Counted from the stretch's first letter, positions 23,639 to 32,233 are shown. The stretch: 64,000 bases of DNA from Tidjanibacter sp. (GCA_017936605.1 JAGBFH010000018.1:62001-126000); one strand, 5' to 3'. Notes: generated by a model not told the origin, from the sequence alone. Numbers and translations: made by a program.

Positions 23639-24214
23639 ATGAAAAAAATCATATTCGCAACCAACAACGCCCACAAACTCGAGGAGGTGAGGGCCATACT
23701 GGGCTCCGAGGTGGAGCTCATCACACTCAAGGAGGCAGGCATCGTGGAGGATATTCCCGAGAATGAGCCCACCATTGAGGGTAACGCTCTGGCCAAGGCA
23801 CGCTATGTGTGTGAGAGGACGGGGTGTGACTGCTTTGCCGACGATACGGGCCTTGAGGTCGATGCTCTCGGAGGAGCCCCGGGTGTCCACTCGGCACGCT
23901 ACGCCACCGACGGCCACGACTTTGCCGCCAACCGCGCCAAACTCTTCCGCGAACTCGAGGGCAAGAGCGACCGCTCGGCCCGATTCCGCACCGTCATCGC
24001 CCTGATTGAGGGTGGCGTGGAGCACTGTTTCGAGGGCATTGTGGAGGGCACCATCACCACTGAGGAGCGTGGCGAGGGGGGCTTCGGCTATGACCCTATG
24101 TTCCAGCCCGAGGGCTACACCCAGACCTTCTCGGAGCTCTCCCCCGAGGAGAAAAACGCCATCAGCCACCGCGGCCGAGCCGTAGCCAAACTTGCCGAGT
24201 GGTTCAATAGGTAA
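23639..24214 (+). CDS. rdgB: Non-canonical purine NTP pyrophosphatase, RdgB/HAM1 family
   Basis: Removes dITP, ITP and XTP from the nucleotide pool. The 191 residues show ATNNAHKLEEVRAIL near the start, the central DDTGLEVDALGGAPGVHSAR, GEGGFGYDPMF and the C-terminal ISHRGRAVAKL, the full family signature. It lies 15 bp after the HAD gene and ends 7 bp from the convergent sigma-54-type gene, with no visible terminator in between. Confidence 0.95.
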   Translation: MKKIIFATNNAHKLEEVRAILGSEVELITLKEAGIVEDIPENEPTIEGNALAKARYVCERTGCDCFADDTGLEVDALGGAPGVHSARYATDGHDFAANRAKLFRELEGKSDRSARFRTVIALIEGGVEHCFEGIVEGTITTEERGEGGFGYDPMFQPEGYTQTFSELSPEEKNAISHRGRAVAKLAEWFNR

Positions 24215-24221
24215 TTCCTGC

Positions 24222-25361
24222 TCAATAGTAATTCGACACATTGGCAAGCACATCGTCACGGGTAATTTTGTCGCTGCCGAGCACCACAAGACGCTCGACG
24301 ACATTGTGTACCTGACGCACATTGCCGCTCCAATCCATACTCGATAGCTCCGAGAGTGCCGCGGGCTCAATGCTCTTGGTCGGCACATTGTACTCGTCAC
24401 AGAGCGTCTTGAGGAAGTAGTCCACCAGCTGTGGGATATCCTCCTTGCGCTCCGAGAGCGGCGGGACACTCAACACAATCACGCTCAGGCGGTGATAGAG
24501 GTCCTCGCGGAAGTTGCCGCGAGCAATCTCCGTTATGAGGTTCTTGTTTGTGGCCGCCACAACCCTCACATCCACATCTACATCCTTATCGCTGCCCACG
24601 CGGGTAATCTTGCGCTCCTGAAGGGCACGCAGCACTTTGGCCTGCGCCGCAAGGCTCATATCGCCAATCTCATCCAGAAAGAGAGTGCCCCCGACCGCCT
24701 GTTCGAACTTGCCCTTGCGCTGCTTGATGGCCGAAGTGAAGGCCCCCTTTTCGTGGCCGAAGAGTTCGCTCTCGATGAGCTCCGAGGGGATGGCGGCGCA
24801 GTTCACCTCCACAAAGGGGCCCGCCGAGCGGCGACTCTTGTAGTGAATCTGTCGGGCCACAAGCTCCTTGCCTGTGCCGTTTTCGCCCACCACCAACACC
24901 CTTGCATCCGTGGGTGCCACCAACTCAATGAGCCTCTTGAGGCGCGTGGTCTTGGGCGAGGAGCCGACGATGGTGTATCTCTGGCACGGTTTTTTCTTTG
25001 TGTGGAGAGTGGTGGCGGAGTTTGGAGCTGCCTCGGTGTGGGCGAGTACCCCTCTGACAGCCTTCAGCAGAGCCGACACCTCCACGGGCTTGGGAACAAA
25101 ATCCGAAGCACCGGCCCGAAAGAAGCCGAGCACCTCCTCCATCCCTCCCTCGGAGAGAGCAATCCACGGAATGTCCACGCACCCCCAGACCATCTTTTCG
25201 GGCGAGCCGCAGACAAGCAGGGTAGCACCTTGGCTATCGGGTGAGTTGGCGATACTCTCGAGGCTGTCGAGTGCGCAGACCTCGTAGCCCTCGTGGCGGA
25301 GGAGCTCCGTTAGTGCGTTGCGGATGCCGCGCAGGGGCTCCACAACCAAAATCTTTGTCAT
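24222..25361 (-). CDS. Sigma-54 activator-like AAA+ protein with degenerate receiver and no DNA-binding domain
   Basis: The 379 residues are a receiver-like domain (1-110) and an AAA+ domain (130-379). The AAA+ part has Walker A GENGTGKE (159-166), Walker B LFLDEIGD (227-234) and sensor/arginine segments. The receiver lacks the acidic pair (VEP at 7-9) and the phosphorylatable Asp (CGS at 51-53), although the late Lys (KP, 91-92) remains. The sigma-54 contact loop reads GAFTSA (206-211) instead of GAFTGA. The protein stops after the AAA+ domain without a Fis-type helix-turn-helix. The promoter lies in the 25465-25482 palindrome. Confidence 0.88.
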   Translation of the reverse strand: MTKILVVEPLRGIRNALTELLRHEGYEVCALDSLESIANSPDSQGATLLVCGSPEKMVWGCVDIPWIALSEGGMEEVLGFFRAGASDFVPKPVEVSALLKAVRGVLAHTEAAPNSATTLHTKKKPCQRYTIVGSSPKTTRLKRLIELVAPTDARVLVVGENGTGKELVARQIHYKSRRSAGPFVEVNCAAIPSELIESELFGHEKGAFTSAIKQRKGKFEQAVGGTLFLDEIGDMSLAAQAKVLRALQERKITRVGSDKDVDVDVRVVAATNKNLITEIARGNFREDLYHRLSVIVLSVPPLSERKEDIPQLVDYFLKTLCDEYNVPTKSIEPAALSELSSMDWSGNVRQVHNVVERLVVLGSDKITRDDVLANVSNYY

Positions 25362-25464
25362 AGCTATTGTGGTTTTTTGAAATAAAAGACTTTACCAACT
25401 GGGCCACCCAATGCAAATATGTTACCAAAAAGGGGGGCAGAACAATAAATTTTCAAAAAAATGG

Positions 25465-25482
25465 TTATCTTTGCAAAGATAA
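25465..25482. promoter_or_regulatory. 18-bp palindrome made of two face-to-face -7 boxes
   Basis: TTATCTTTGCAAAGATAA reads TATCTTTG on both strands. The minus reading could serve the sigma-54-like gene (start 25361) and the plus reading the DUF4290 gene (start 25663, about 190-nt leader). The two -7 boxes abut, so both promoters can hardly be occupied together. Confidence 0.55.
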
Positions 25483-25662
25483 ACTAACGCTTGTGACTCT
25501 CGGGCTGTAGCCGCAAAGGTTGGGCGTGAGAGAAAACCGACCCGCAAAACATTTTTGGACTATTTGTCGGCCCACCCTTTGGAGCGATATTCTTAATAGC
25601 AAAGCCCACAGCAGAGGGGTGGGTGCAGAGAGATTTCTTTTTGTAGAACACACACTTTTCAG

Positions 25663-26310
25663 ATGAGAACAAACTATAATATTGAGCGCGAAAAGCTCCA
25701 TCTGCCCGAGTATGGCCGCCACATTCAGGATATGGTGTCGGAGCTTGTGGCCATCCCGGACCGCAAGGAGCGCAACCTCCGCGCCAAGGCCCTTGTGGCC
25801 ATTATGGCCAACATACAGAGCGCCTCGAGCGGCACCCCCGACTTCGAGCGCAAACTCTGGGACCACCTCTTCATAATGTCTGATTTTCAGCTCGATGTGG
25901 ACTCCCCCTATCCCAAGCCTTCGGCCGCAACCATTATGCCTCCGCCCCACCGTATGGAGTACCCAGCAGGGCGCATCGCTATGAAGCACTACGGCCGCAA
26001 TGTGCGCAATGTCATCCGCTCACTCGAGCGCCTGAAGGAGCAGCAGACGGTCGATGCGGTGCTCTACAATCTGGCCCGCTATATGCGCACCAAGAGCTTT
26101 GAGTACAACCAGGAGCACCCCGACAATGCGGTCATCATCCGCGACATCAAGCGTATGGCCAATTTCGATATCGCCGTAGACGAAGAGGCCATCACCCTCA
26201 TCAAAAGCGACTATCGTATGAACTATTCGGGCTATCAAAAAAGGGGCTCCTTCCAGAAGAAAAACAACAAAGTGCAGAAAAACTACCGTCGAAACACCCA
26301 CTCCAAGTAA
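25663..26310 (+). CDS. DUF4290 domain protein
   Basis: The 215-residue protein opens with NYNIEREKLHLPEYGRHIQDMV and continues through RKERNLRAKALVAIMANIQ and the MPPPHRMEYPAGRIAMKHYGRN stretch in the middle, the pattern of DUF4290. This family is conserved across Bacteroidetes, with no established function. It is mostly helical and soluble, and the C-terminus is basic and low-complexity (KRGSFQKKNNKVQKNYRR), which suggests RNA or ribosome contact (inference). The stop codon sits in a small hairpin (CTCCAAGT/ACTTGGAG). Confidence 0.85.
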   Translation: MRTNYNIEREKLHLPEYGRHIQDMVSELVAIPDRKERNLRAKALVAIMANIQSASSGTPDFERKLWDHLFIMSDFQLDVDSPYPKPSAATIMPPPHRMEYPAGRIAMKHYGRNVRNVIRSLERLKEQQTVDAVLYNLARYMRTKSFEYNQEHPDNAVIIRDIKRMANFDIAVDEEAITLIKSDYRMNYSGYQKRGSFQKKNNKVQKNYRRNTHSK

Positions 26311-26340
26311 TTCCCACTTGGAGAAATCCGAGGGCTTTAT

Positions 26341-26348
26341 TACCTTTG
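26341..26348 (+). promoter_or_regulatory. -7 promoter box of the 26407-29246 unit
   Basis: TACCTTTG, about 58 nt before the lipoprotein gene start. Confidence 0.6.
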
Positions 26349-26406
26349 TTTCTCCGCAAACAACCGAGATTGATACAAAAACCAAACAACACAAACACAA
26401 GAATCT

Positions 26407-27552
26407 ATGAAAAAACTCGTGATAGTACTTCTTGCGGCAGCGGCCCTCGGTGGCTGTGGCGGCAAGAAAGCAACCGTTGAGGGCGATGTGGCAGCCTACG
26501 CCAACAAGATGGTCGTTCTGGAGAGCGTCTACTCCACGGGCGGTATGGTGGCCGACACCGTCACCACCAACTCCAATGGTCACTTCAGCCTCAAGGTCGC
26601 CCTGCCCAACAATGAGGCCACCTTCTATAACCTCCACTGCGGTGAGCGCATCATCCCTCTGATTCTCGCCCCCGGCGAAAAAATTTCTATTAGCTCTGTT
26701 CCCGGGCTGATTGATGGTTATACGGTGGAGGGCTCCAAGGAGTCTACACTGGTGAGGGAGGTCAAGAACATTATGGCCTTTGGTGTGGCAAAGCTCGACT
26801 CGCTCGCCACCCTCTACAACAAGACTACCGCCAAGGCGCTCCGTGAGTCCATCAGCAAGGACTACACCGCCACCTATCTGGATATCAAGCGCAAGCAGAT
26901 TGAGTTCATCGTGACCAACTCGGGCTCGCTGGCCGCCATCTATGCCCTCAATCAGAGGCTCCCCGGCGACGAGGTGCTCTTCAATGGCGACACGGACATC
27001 GTCTACTTCCGCCTGGTGGCCGACGCTGTGGAGCAGAACTATCCCAACTCGACCTATCTGGCCAGCCTCAAGGAGGCCATCAAATATTACGACAACCAGA
27101 AGGAGCTCGCCGACAAGATTAACGAGGCTATGAGCTCACCCGCAGGCTTCCCCGAGTTGGAACTGCCCGATGTGACGGGTAAGAAGCAGAGCCTCACCGC
27201 CTTGCAGAAAGACCGCGTGGTGTTGGTGGACTTCTGGAGCATCGCCGAGGAGGGCGCACAGTTCCGTCAGGCCGAGCTCAAAGAGTTCTACGAGCAGTAC
27301 CACGACAAGGGTTTTGAGATTTACCAAGTATCTGTCGATACCACACAGCCCGAGTGGATTCAGACCCTCCAGATGCAGAAGCTGCCCTGGGTGTCGGTTT
27401 GTGACTTCAAGGGTGCCGCCTCGCCTGCCGTTATGCTCTATGGCGTGACCTCTATCCCCACCAACTTCCTGCTCAACAGGGAGGGCGACATCGTGGCCAT
27501 CGGAGCCTACGGCGACAACCTCGCAAAAGAGCTCAAAAACCTCTTCAAGTAG
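26407..27552 (+). CDS. TlpA-like thioredoxin-fold lipoprotein with DUF4369-type N-terminus, redox Cys lost
   Basis: The 381-residue protein has a lipoprotein signal (AAALGGCGG, C17). A DUF4369-like N-terminal beta domain follows (ATVEGDVAAYANKMVVLES, NGHFSLKV) and a thioredoxin-like domain begins near 245 (FPELELPDVTGKKQSLTAL). At the position of the active-site CxxC the chain reads DFWSIAEEGAQF, so both redox cysteines are gone. The fold otherwise continues normally, including the cis-Pro region SIPTNFLL. It may bind a partner rather than exchange disulfides. Likely operon with lpxH and thyA. Confidence 0.83.
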   Translation: MKKLVIVLLAAAALGGCGGKKATVEGDVAAYANKMVVLESVYSTGGMVADTVTTNSNGHFSLKVALPNNEATFYNLHCGERIIPLILAPGEKISISSVPGLIDGYTVEGSKESTLVREVKNIMAFGVAKLDSLATLYNKTTAKALRESISKDYTATYLDIKRKQIEFIVTNSGSLAAIYALNQRLPGDEVLFNGDTDIVYFRLVADAVEQNYPNSTYLASLKEAIKYYDNQKELADKINEAMSSPAGFPELELPDVTGKKQSLTALQKDRVVLVDFWSIAEEGAQFRQAELKEFYEQYHDKGFEIYQVSVDTTQPEWIQTLQMQKLPWVSVCDFKGAASPAVMLYGVTSIPTNFLLNREGDIVAIGAYGDNLAKELKNLFK

Positions 27553-27594
27553 CACCACTATCCACCGTCTATAGTAACTCTAACCCACCGAACA

Positions 27595-28329
27595 ATGTAC
27601 TATTTCGCATCGGATATGCACCTTGGCAGCGGCACCCCCGAGGAGTGTCGCCAGAGGGAGCGCGAGGTTGTGGCGTGGCTCGACAGAGTGGCCCCCACCG
27701 CCAAAGCCATTTACCTTGTGGGCGATGTGTTTGACTTCTGGTATGAGTACAAAAGGGTTGTACCACAAGGCTTTACACGCCTACTGGGAAAACTCTCCGA
27801 ACTTACCGATGGGGGCGTTGAGGTGCATCTGTTTGTTGGCAACCACGATATGTGGCAGAGGGGCTATCTGGAGCGCGAGTGTGGCGTGAAGGTACACTAC
27901 GAGAGGGAGGTTGTGGAACTCTACGGAAAGAGGGTGAGCCTTTGTCACGGCGACGACATCTATGCCCGCTATCTCGGTGGCGGTGCGCGAATAATCAACA
28001 CCATTTTCCGCAACCGCGTGGCTCGTTGGCTCTTCTCTCACTTTATCCACCCCGACTTTGCACTGCGCTTCGGTCAGGGTTGGTCGGGCGACAGCCGCAA
28101 GTCCAAGCAGATTGCTATGCCCTTCTTGGGTGGGCACGACCCACTCGTAAGGGAGGCCGAAAGGCTCAACAAAACCGAGCGTGTGGACTACTACATCTTT
28201 GGCCACAACCATTGCGCCGAGGTCTACGACCTCGAGTCGGGCGGTAGGGCTATCTTCCTGGGCCACTGGTTCGAGGGGCCCGTCTACGCCTCGCTCTCGG
28301 AGGATGGCACCATCGAACTGCACAAATAG
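27595..28329 (+). CDS. lpxH: UDP-2,3-diacylglucosamine diphosphatase-like metallophosphoesterase
   Basis: Probable lipid A enzyme that cuts UDP-2,3-diacylglucosamine to lipid X and UMP at the inner membrane. The 244 residues have the complete calcineurin-like metal set: DMHLG (7-11), GDVFDFW (43-49), GNHD, CHGDD and the closing [10 protein letters not shown] basic segment ([13 protein letters not shown]) near 140 matches the membrane-facing insert of LpxH-type enzymes. It lies 42 bp after the lipoprotein gene and 17 bp before thyA. Assignment to LpxH rather than another phosphoesterase is by motif and length. Confidence 0.85.
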   Translation: MYYFASDMHLGSGTPEECRQREREVVAWLDRVAPTAKAIYLVGDVFDFWYEYKRVVPQGFTRLLGKLSELTDGGVEVHLFVGNHDMWQRGYLERECGVKVHYEREVVELYGKRVSLCHGDDIYARYLGGGARIINTIFRNRVARWLFSHFIHPDFALRFGQGWSGDSRKSKQIAMPFLGGHDPLVREAERLNKTERVDYYIFGHNHCAEVYDLESGGRAIFLGHWFEGPVYASLSEDGTIELHK

Positions 28330-28346
28330 AATCTTACACAATACCT

Positions 28347-29246
28347 ATGAAACAATATCTCGACCTACTGCGAACTATTCGTGATTGTGGCTCGGTCAAG
28401 GGCGACCGCACAGGCACAGGCACCAAGAGCATCTTCGGCTATCAGATGCGCTTCAACCTTGCCGAGGGCTTCCCTCTGCTGACCACAAAGAGGGTCTTTA
28501 CGAAGGGTATCATCCACGAACTATTGTGGTTCCTCAAGGGTGACACCAACATCAGCTATCTGCTCAAGAACGAGGTACACATCTGGGACAACGACGCCTA
28601 TCGCTTCTATGGCGAAAGGTGCGCTGCGCAGGGCATTGAGCCCATTGGCAGGGAGGAGTTTCTGGAGAGGGCAAGGCGCAAGGAGCCTTCGCCCATCGAG
28701 GGTTACTGCTATGGCGACCTCGGCTCGGTCTATGGCGCACAGTGGCGCAGTTGGGGATGCCCCGACGGCCGCACCATCGACCAGATTGAGGAGGTAATCC
28801 GCACCATAAAGAGTAATCCCAACTCGAGGCGTATGCTCGTTTCGGCGTGGAATGTGGCCGATGTGGAGGGTATGGCTCTGCCCCCCTGCCATGTGATGTT
28901 CCAGTTCTATGTGGCCAATGACAGGCTCTCGTGTCAGCTCTATCAGCGTAGTGCCGACACCTTCCTTGGGGTCCCCTTCAACATCGCATCCTACGCCCTG
29001 CTGACCCACATCATCGCACAGATTTGTGGCCTCGAGGCTGGCGAGTTCATCCACACGCTGGGCGACACCCACCTTTACCTCAACCACTTCGAGCAGGTCG
29101 AAGAGCAACTCTCGCGCGAGCCTCGCCCGCTGCCTCGCCTCAAGCTAAACCCCGCTGTCAGAAGTATTGCCGAACTGCGCTATGAGGATATAGAGATTGT
29201 GGACTACAACCCCCATCCCACCATTAAAGCGCCAATGTCGTTCTAA
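28347..29246 (+). CDS. thyA: Thymidylate synthase
   Basis: Makes dTMP from dUMP using methylene-tetrahydrofolate. The 299 residues show the RTGTGT loop (21-26), the catalytic Cys in [13 protein letters not shown] (C181), [20 protein letters not shown] and the HLYLNH motif. It is about 35 residues longer than the E. coli enzyme because of an insert at about 84-120 ([14 protein letters not shown] and following), as in the long-form enzymes. Last gene of the lipoprotein-lpxH-thyA set. Confidence 0.97.
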   Translation: MKQYLDLLRTIRDCGSVKGDRTGTGTKSIFGYQMRFNLAEGFPLLTTKRVFTKGIIHELLWFLKGDTNISYLLKNEVHIWDNDAYRFYGERCAAQGIEPIGREEFLERARRKEPSPIEGYCYGDLGSVYGAQWRSWGCPDGRTIDQIEEVIRTIKSNPNSRRMLVSAWNVADVEGMALPPCHVMFQFYVANDRLSCQLYQRSADTFLGVPFNIASYALLTHIIAQICGLEAGEFIHTLGDTHLYLNHFEQVEEQLSREPRPLPRLKLNPAVRSIAELRYEDIEIVDYNPHPTIKAPMSF

Positions 29247-29261
29247 AATGCCACACCATAG

Positions 29262-29295
29262 AAAACGCCCCGAGATTCATCTCTCGGGGCGTTTT
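29262..29295. terminator. Bidirectional terminator after thyA
   Basis: A 14-bp stem AAAACGCCCCGAGA/TCTCGGGGCGTTTT between convergent genes. Confidence 0.85.
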
Positions 29296-29316
29296 CGTGT
29301 TATGCGCGGTTGGCTG

Positions 29317-30225
29317 CTACTCGAAGTTCCAGTAGTGGGTGCCGAGATAGCTCTCCCCACCCACACTGTAGGCGACCTCTATCCTGCTGTCATTCATCGT
29401 CACCTCCACCTGCTCCTCCTCGACCGGCGAGGGGCGCACTGTGAGGCTCATAGAGCCTGTGCCGTAGGCTGTGGGAACACCCTCCACGGAGTAGGAGAAC
29501 TTGAGGGGGTCGGTAATCTCCATACTCACACCATAGAAGGCTCCCGAAGCGTCGCGGAACTCGCCCGAGCCCTCAATCTCCATCTGGAGCTCCTCGTTGC
29601 CCGCACGGAAAGCGGTGTTGTTGGTGGTCACTCGGAAGGTGCCATCCACCACCACCCCGCCGTAGCGCCAGTAGTAGTTGTCGTGGGTGGAGGAGATGTG
29701 GCGCCAGAGGGTCTGCTCGTGCTTGACCACACACATAGTCACATCCGTCAGCTCAATCTCATAGACATCCTGCCCCAGAGAGCGAAGTATCACCCTACCC
29801 GAGGTGGGTATCTGTGGGTCTTTTGTCGTGTCCAGAAAGAAGGTCTCGTTCTTGACCACCTCCCACTCGGCGCCCGTCTGGTCCAAGGTGAGGCCGTTGA
29901 GGATGTGGTACAGCTCCTCCCTCGATGAGGAGAAGATGCGCCACTTGCCCTCGCCATCGTCGCGTATCTTTTCATACTGGTAGTAGAGGTCCTCGATGGC
30001 CTGTTTGTTCTCCTCGGGGGCAATGATGTACTCGTTGAGGTTCTGTGCGGCCACCAGTGCACCCACAGGCAGAGTCACACACTTGAGGCTCTGCGAGAAG
30101 GCCACAAATGCGGGGTCGGTGGGCTTCAGAGAGTCCAGCAGGCCTTGGTCCATATCGTCGGGTGCGCAAGAGAGCGTGCCGAGCGCCACGAGGAGACTCA
30201 TCGTATATTTCCAAAATCGTTTCAT
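29317..30225 (-). CDS. Lipoprotein, unknown function
   Basis: A 302-residue protein with a lipoprotein signal (ALGTLSCAPDD, C20). The mature part is beta-rich with aromatic strands (DNYYWRYGGVVVDGTFRVT, GAFYGVSMEITDPLKFSY) and a charged helical start (EDLYYQYEKIRDDGEGKWR). I recognise no family. An acidic stretch follows the lipid Cys. It is downstream of two paralogous barrel genes on the same strand (gaps 44 and 18 bp), so the three probably form one unit. A surface or periplasmic partner of those barrels is a guess. Confidence 0.68.
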   Translation of the reverse strand: MKRFWKYTMSLLVALGTLSCAPDDMDQGLLDSLKPTDPAFVAFSQSLKCVTLPVGALVAAQNLNEYIIAPEENKQAIEDLYYQYEKIRDDGEGKWRIFSSSREELYHILNGLTLDQTGAEWEVVKNETFFLDTTKDPQIPTSGRVILRSLGQDVYEIELTDVTMCVVKHEQTLWRHISSTHDNYYWRYGGVVVDGTFRVTTNNTAFRAGNEELQMEIEGSGEFRDASGAFYGVSMEITDPLKFSYSVEGVPTAYGTGSMSLTVRPSPVEEEQVEVTMNDSRIEVAYSVGGESYLGTHYWNFE

Positions 30226-30269
30226 AGCTGTATCTGTTTTTTCTTACTATATTCTTTTGGGTAGTATTT

Positions 30270-30965
30270 CTAAAAGCGGTAGCCCACGCCGGCGCAAAAG
30301 GCCATAAAGTCACTGGAGAGGGAGATGTCCCAGAAGCCGAAGACCCTCGCGCCGCAGGTTGCGCCTATATTGTAGCACACCGAGGTCACCGCCTCGCGGC
30401 TGCCACTCTCGTTAATGAAGCCAAAATCCAGACCGAGGCCCATATAGGTCCTCAAGTGGCGGAAATTTAGGATGTTGGCCCTTGCTGTACAGTTTGTCCA
30501 GATGGTTCTCTTGTTGAGGCTGCGAGTGGGCTGGCCCGAGAGTTTGTTGTAGAGGTTCTGTCGGAACTGGGTCACGCTGCCCGAGATGGATAGCTGGAAA
30601 AAGCGGTTCAAACTGAGGCCCAATGATATGCGTGGCGAGGTGTACTGATACTCGTCCCCCAGCTCATAGTGGGCCATATCAAACTCGTTCCAGGCCGAGT
30701 AGCCGCCCGAGGGATGGATATCCTCGAAGTCCTCCGAGGAGGTGCCCTGAGCAATCCTTATCTCGTAGCGACAACTGCGATTGGGTACGCTCCAATCCAG
30801 GAAGTAGGGCTTGTAGCCGCTCGGGGCCTCGCGCTTGGACTCCTCCTCCACTACCGCTCCCTCCTCAAATGGCGAGGTGTAGATGGGGGCTGTGGCGGAG
30901 GGCTCCTGCGCCCCAAGGCTCCAAGAGCAAACCAAACCCACACAAATTAGTAAAAATCGTTTCAT
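30270..30965 (-). CDS. Putative outer-membrane barrel, paralogue of the next gene upstream
   Basis: A 231-residue protein with a signal peptide (LLICVGLVCSWSLGAQ), then a linker and a barrel-like series of strands (YQYTSPRISLGLSLNRFFQL, YMGLGLDFGFI) ending GVGYRF. It shares with the gene at 30984-31646 the segment N-x-x-C-x-x-EIRI near the start of the mature part, the YTSP/YSSP-ISxG strand, the CYNIGATCGARVF/CCEIGFTLGAKLF strand and the identical last six residues. Clearly a tandem duplication; function unknown. Confidence 0.68.
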   Translation of the reverse strand: MKRFLLICVGLVCSWSLGAQEPSATAPIYTSPFEEGAVVEEESKREAPSGYKPYFLDWSVPNRSCRYEIRIAQGTSSEDFEDIHPSGGYSAWNEFDMAHYELGDEYQYTSPRISLGLSLNRFFQLSISGSVTQFRQNLYNKLSGQPTRSLNKRTIWTNCTARANILNFRHLRTYMGLGLDFGFINESGSREAVTSVCYNIGATCGARVFGFWDISLSSDFMAFCAGVGYRF

Positions 30966-30983
30966 AGTGCCGTGGTGTTAGTC

Positions 30984-31646
30984 CTAAAATCTATATCCTA
31001 CGCCCATCTGCGCCACGATTCTGCTGTTGGAGAGCAGCGACTCGCCATAGAAGAAGAGCTTGGCTCCGAGGGTGAAGCCTATCTCGCAGCACATTTCGGC
31101 GGTGGGGGCGTGGCGTAGTGAGTCGAAGACCATATCGTAGCCGATGCCCGTATAGCACCTTGCCTTATTGCCCAGAAGCATATTCCAACGAAGAGTGGGG
31201 GTGAAGAAGAATTTTTCCACAACGATGGATTGCATAACATCGCCCGTGAGGGAGGAGTAGGTGCGTTGTGTGGAGCCCATATAGATGGCTTTGGCCGTAA
31301 TCTCGAGTGTCCTGTTGAGTCGTCGACCATAGGAGATGTAGGGGCTCGAGTAGTAGTAGGTCGCCCCCTCGCGCTCCTTGGCCGAGAGGTACTCACCCAG
31401 CACACCTTGGCCCACACTTATCTCAATGGACTCGTGGTGAAACGACCCACTCGGGTCGACGGGCACACCTATGCGTATCTCGTTTTTGCAGTCGAGGTTG
31501 GGGATGTTCCAGTTGTCCACCAAGACCTTCACCACCGAGTCGAACACAGAGCTCTGCTCGGCGGGGATGTCGGCCGAGGTCTGCGCCTTAATGCCCACGA
31601 GGGACACCATTAGGAGTGTAAATGTTAGAAGAAGTGCTCGTTTCAT
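30984..31646 (-). CDS. Putative outer-membrane barrel, first of a paralogous pair
   Basis: A 220-residue protein started at MKRALLLTFTLLMVSL; an in-frame extension of 41 codons upstream is not protein-like and the signal peptide begins here. The mature part contains NLDCKNEIRIGVPVDPSGSF and strands such as YYYSSPYISYGRRL, ending GVGYRF like its downstream paralogue. A -7 box TATCTTTG at 31791-31798 leaves a leader of about 140 nt. Function unknown. Confidence 0.68.
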   Translation of the reverse strand: MKRALLLTFTLLMVSLVGIKAQTSADIPAEQSSVFDSVVKVLVDNWNIPNLDCKNEIRIGVPVDPSGSFHHESIEISVGQGVLGEYLSAKEREGATYYYSSPYISYGRRLNRTLEITAKAIYMGSTQRTYSSLTGDVMQSIVVEKFFFTPTLRWNMLLGNKARCYTGIGYDMVFDSLRHAPTAEMCCEIGFTLGAKLFFYGESLLSNSRIVAQMGVGYRF

Positions 31647-31790
31647 AGGCCAAAAGTCGCGTTTGTTTAGGGCTTCTACTACTATAGATGCACAAGGGTG
31701 GCATTTTGTTGCACGGAAATGAAATTTTTTGCAATTTTTTTCTCTTCGCACAAAATCCTCGCCACACACCCCTTCGTGTCAAGCCTGTAA

Positions 31791-31798
31791 CAAAGATA
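31791..31798 (-). promoter_or_regulatory. -7 promoter box of the 31646-29317 gene set
   Basis: TATCTTTG on the minus strand. Confidence 0.5.
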
Positions 31799-31819
31799 GT
31801 GAAATATTCCTGATTGACA

Positions 31820-32035
31820 ATTGAAAGTGCTCAGCATTCAGGTGTCAGTTGTCAGCACTCAGCCGTAGTCGTCATTACTCTGCCTTGTTCACGGGTATTA
31901 TTTTTAACCCCGTGAACTATTTAGGAGGGCCGAAAGGGCGAAAATGATCCCCTCCCCTAAGTTAGGGGAGGGTGGGCGAAGCCCGGGAGAGGTCTGTCGA
32001 TGGTAGACGGTCGTCGGTTGGCGGTTGACAAAACA
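31820..32035. repeat. Mosaic spacer island E
   Basis: No gene is visible. Order: CTCAGCATTCAGG/GTCAGC units, hairpin GTTCACGGG/CCCGTGAAC (31887-31917), GGCCGAAAGGGCG units, palindrome CTCCCCTAAGTTAGGGGAG (31952-31970) with tail GGGCGAAGCCCGGGAGAGGTCTG, then GTCGATGGTAGACGGTCGTCGG. Same order as the other islands. Confidence 0.68.
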
Positions 32036-32062
32036 AAGCAGAACACATAAAGTGTGGGTTTC

Positions 32063-32116
32063 TGTGTTATTAGTGGTGTCCTTTCGTGCAAGCACAAGGA
32101 CACCACTAACAACACA
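32063..32116. repeat. Long hairpin with 21-bp arms
   Basis: The arms 32063-32083 and 32096-32116 are complementary with one mismatch (core TTAGTGGTGTCCTT / AAGGACACCACTAA). The loop contains GTGC-AA-GCAC, which also pairs. It lies beside the tRNA-Pro terminator and contains no gene. Confidence 0.65.
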
Positions 32117-32146
32117 AAAGCCTCCAATCTTTCGATTGAAGGCTTC
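32113..32146 (-). terminator. Terminator of tRNA-Pro
   Basis: Stem AAGCCTCCAATC/GATTGAAGGCTT (one mismatch), 13 bp past the tRNA 3' end, with a short T run on the minus strand. Confidence 0.65.
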
Positions 32147-32158
32147 TGCTTTGTTTAG

Positions 32159-32233
32159 TCGGGGTGACTTGATTCGAACAAGCGACACCACGCCCCCCAG
32201 ACGTGTACTCTAACCGGGCTGAGCTACACCCCG
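32159..32233 (-). tRNA. tRNA-Pro (GGG)
   Basis: The cloverleaf is complete: acceptor CGGGGTG/CACCCCG, anticodon stem CACGT/GCGTG, anticodon loop CTGGGGG (anticodon GGG), T arm with TTCGAAT and discriminator A. CCA is not encoded. A -7 box TATCTTTG lies at 32284-32291. Confidence 0.92.

Noticed and set aside
31600..31770. Extension of the 30984 barrel gene by 41 codons
   Set aside because: The signal peptide begins at MKRALLLTF and the upstream codons are Cys/His/Arg-rich leader translation.
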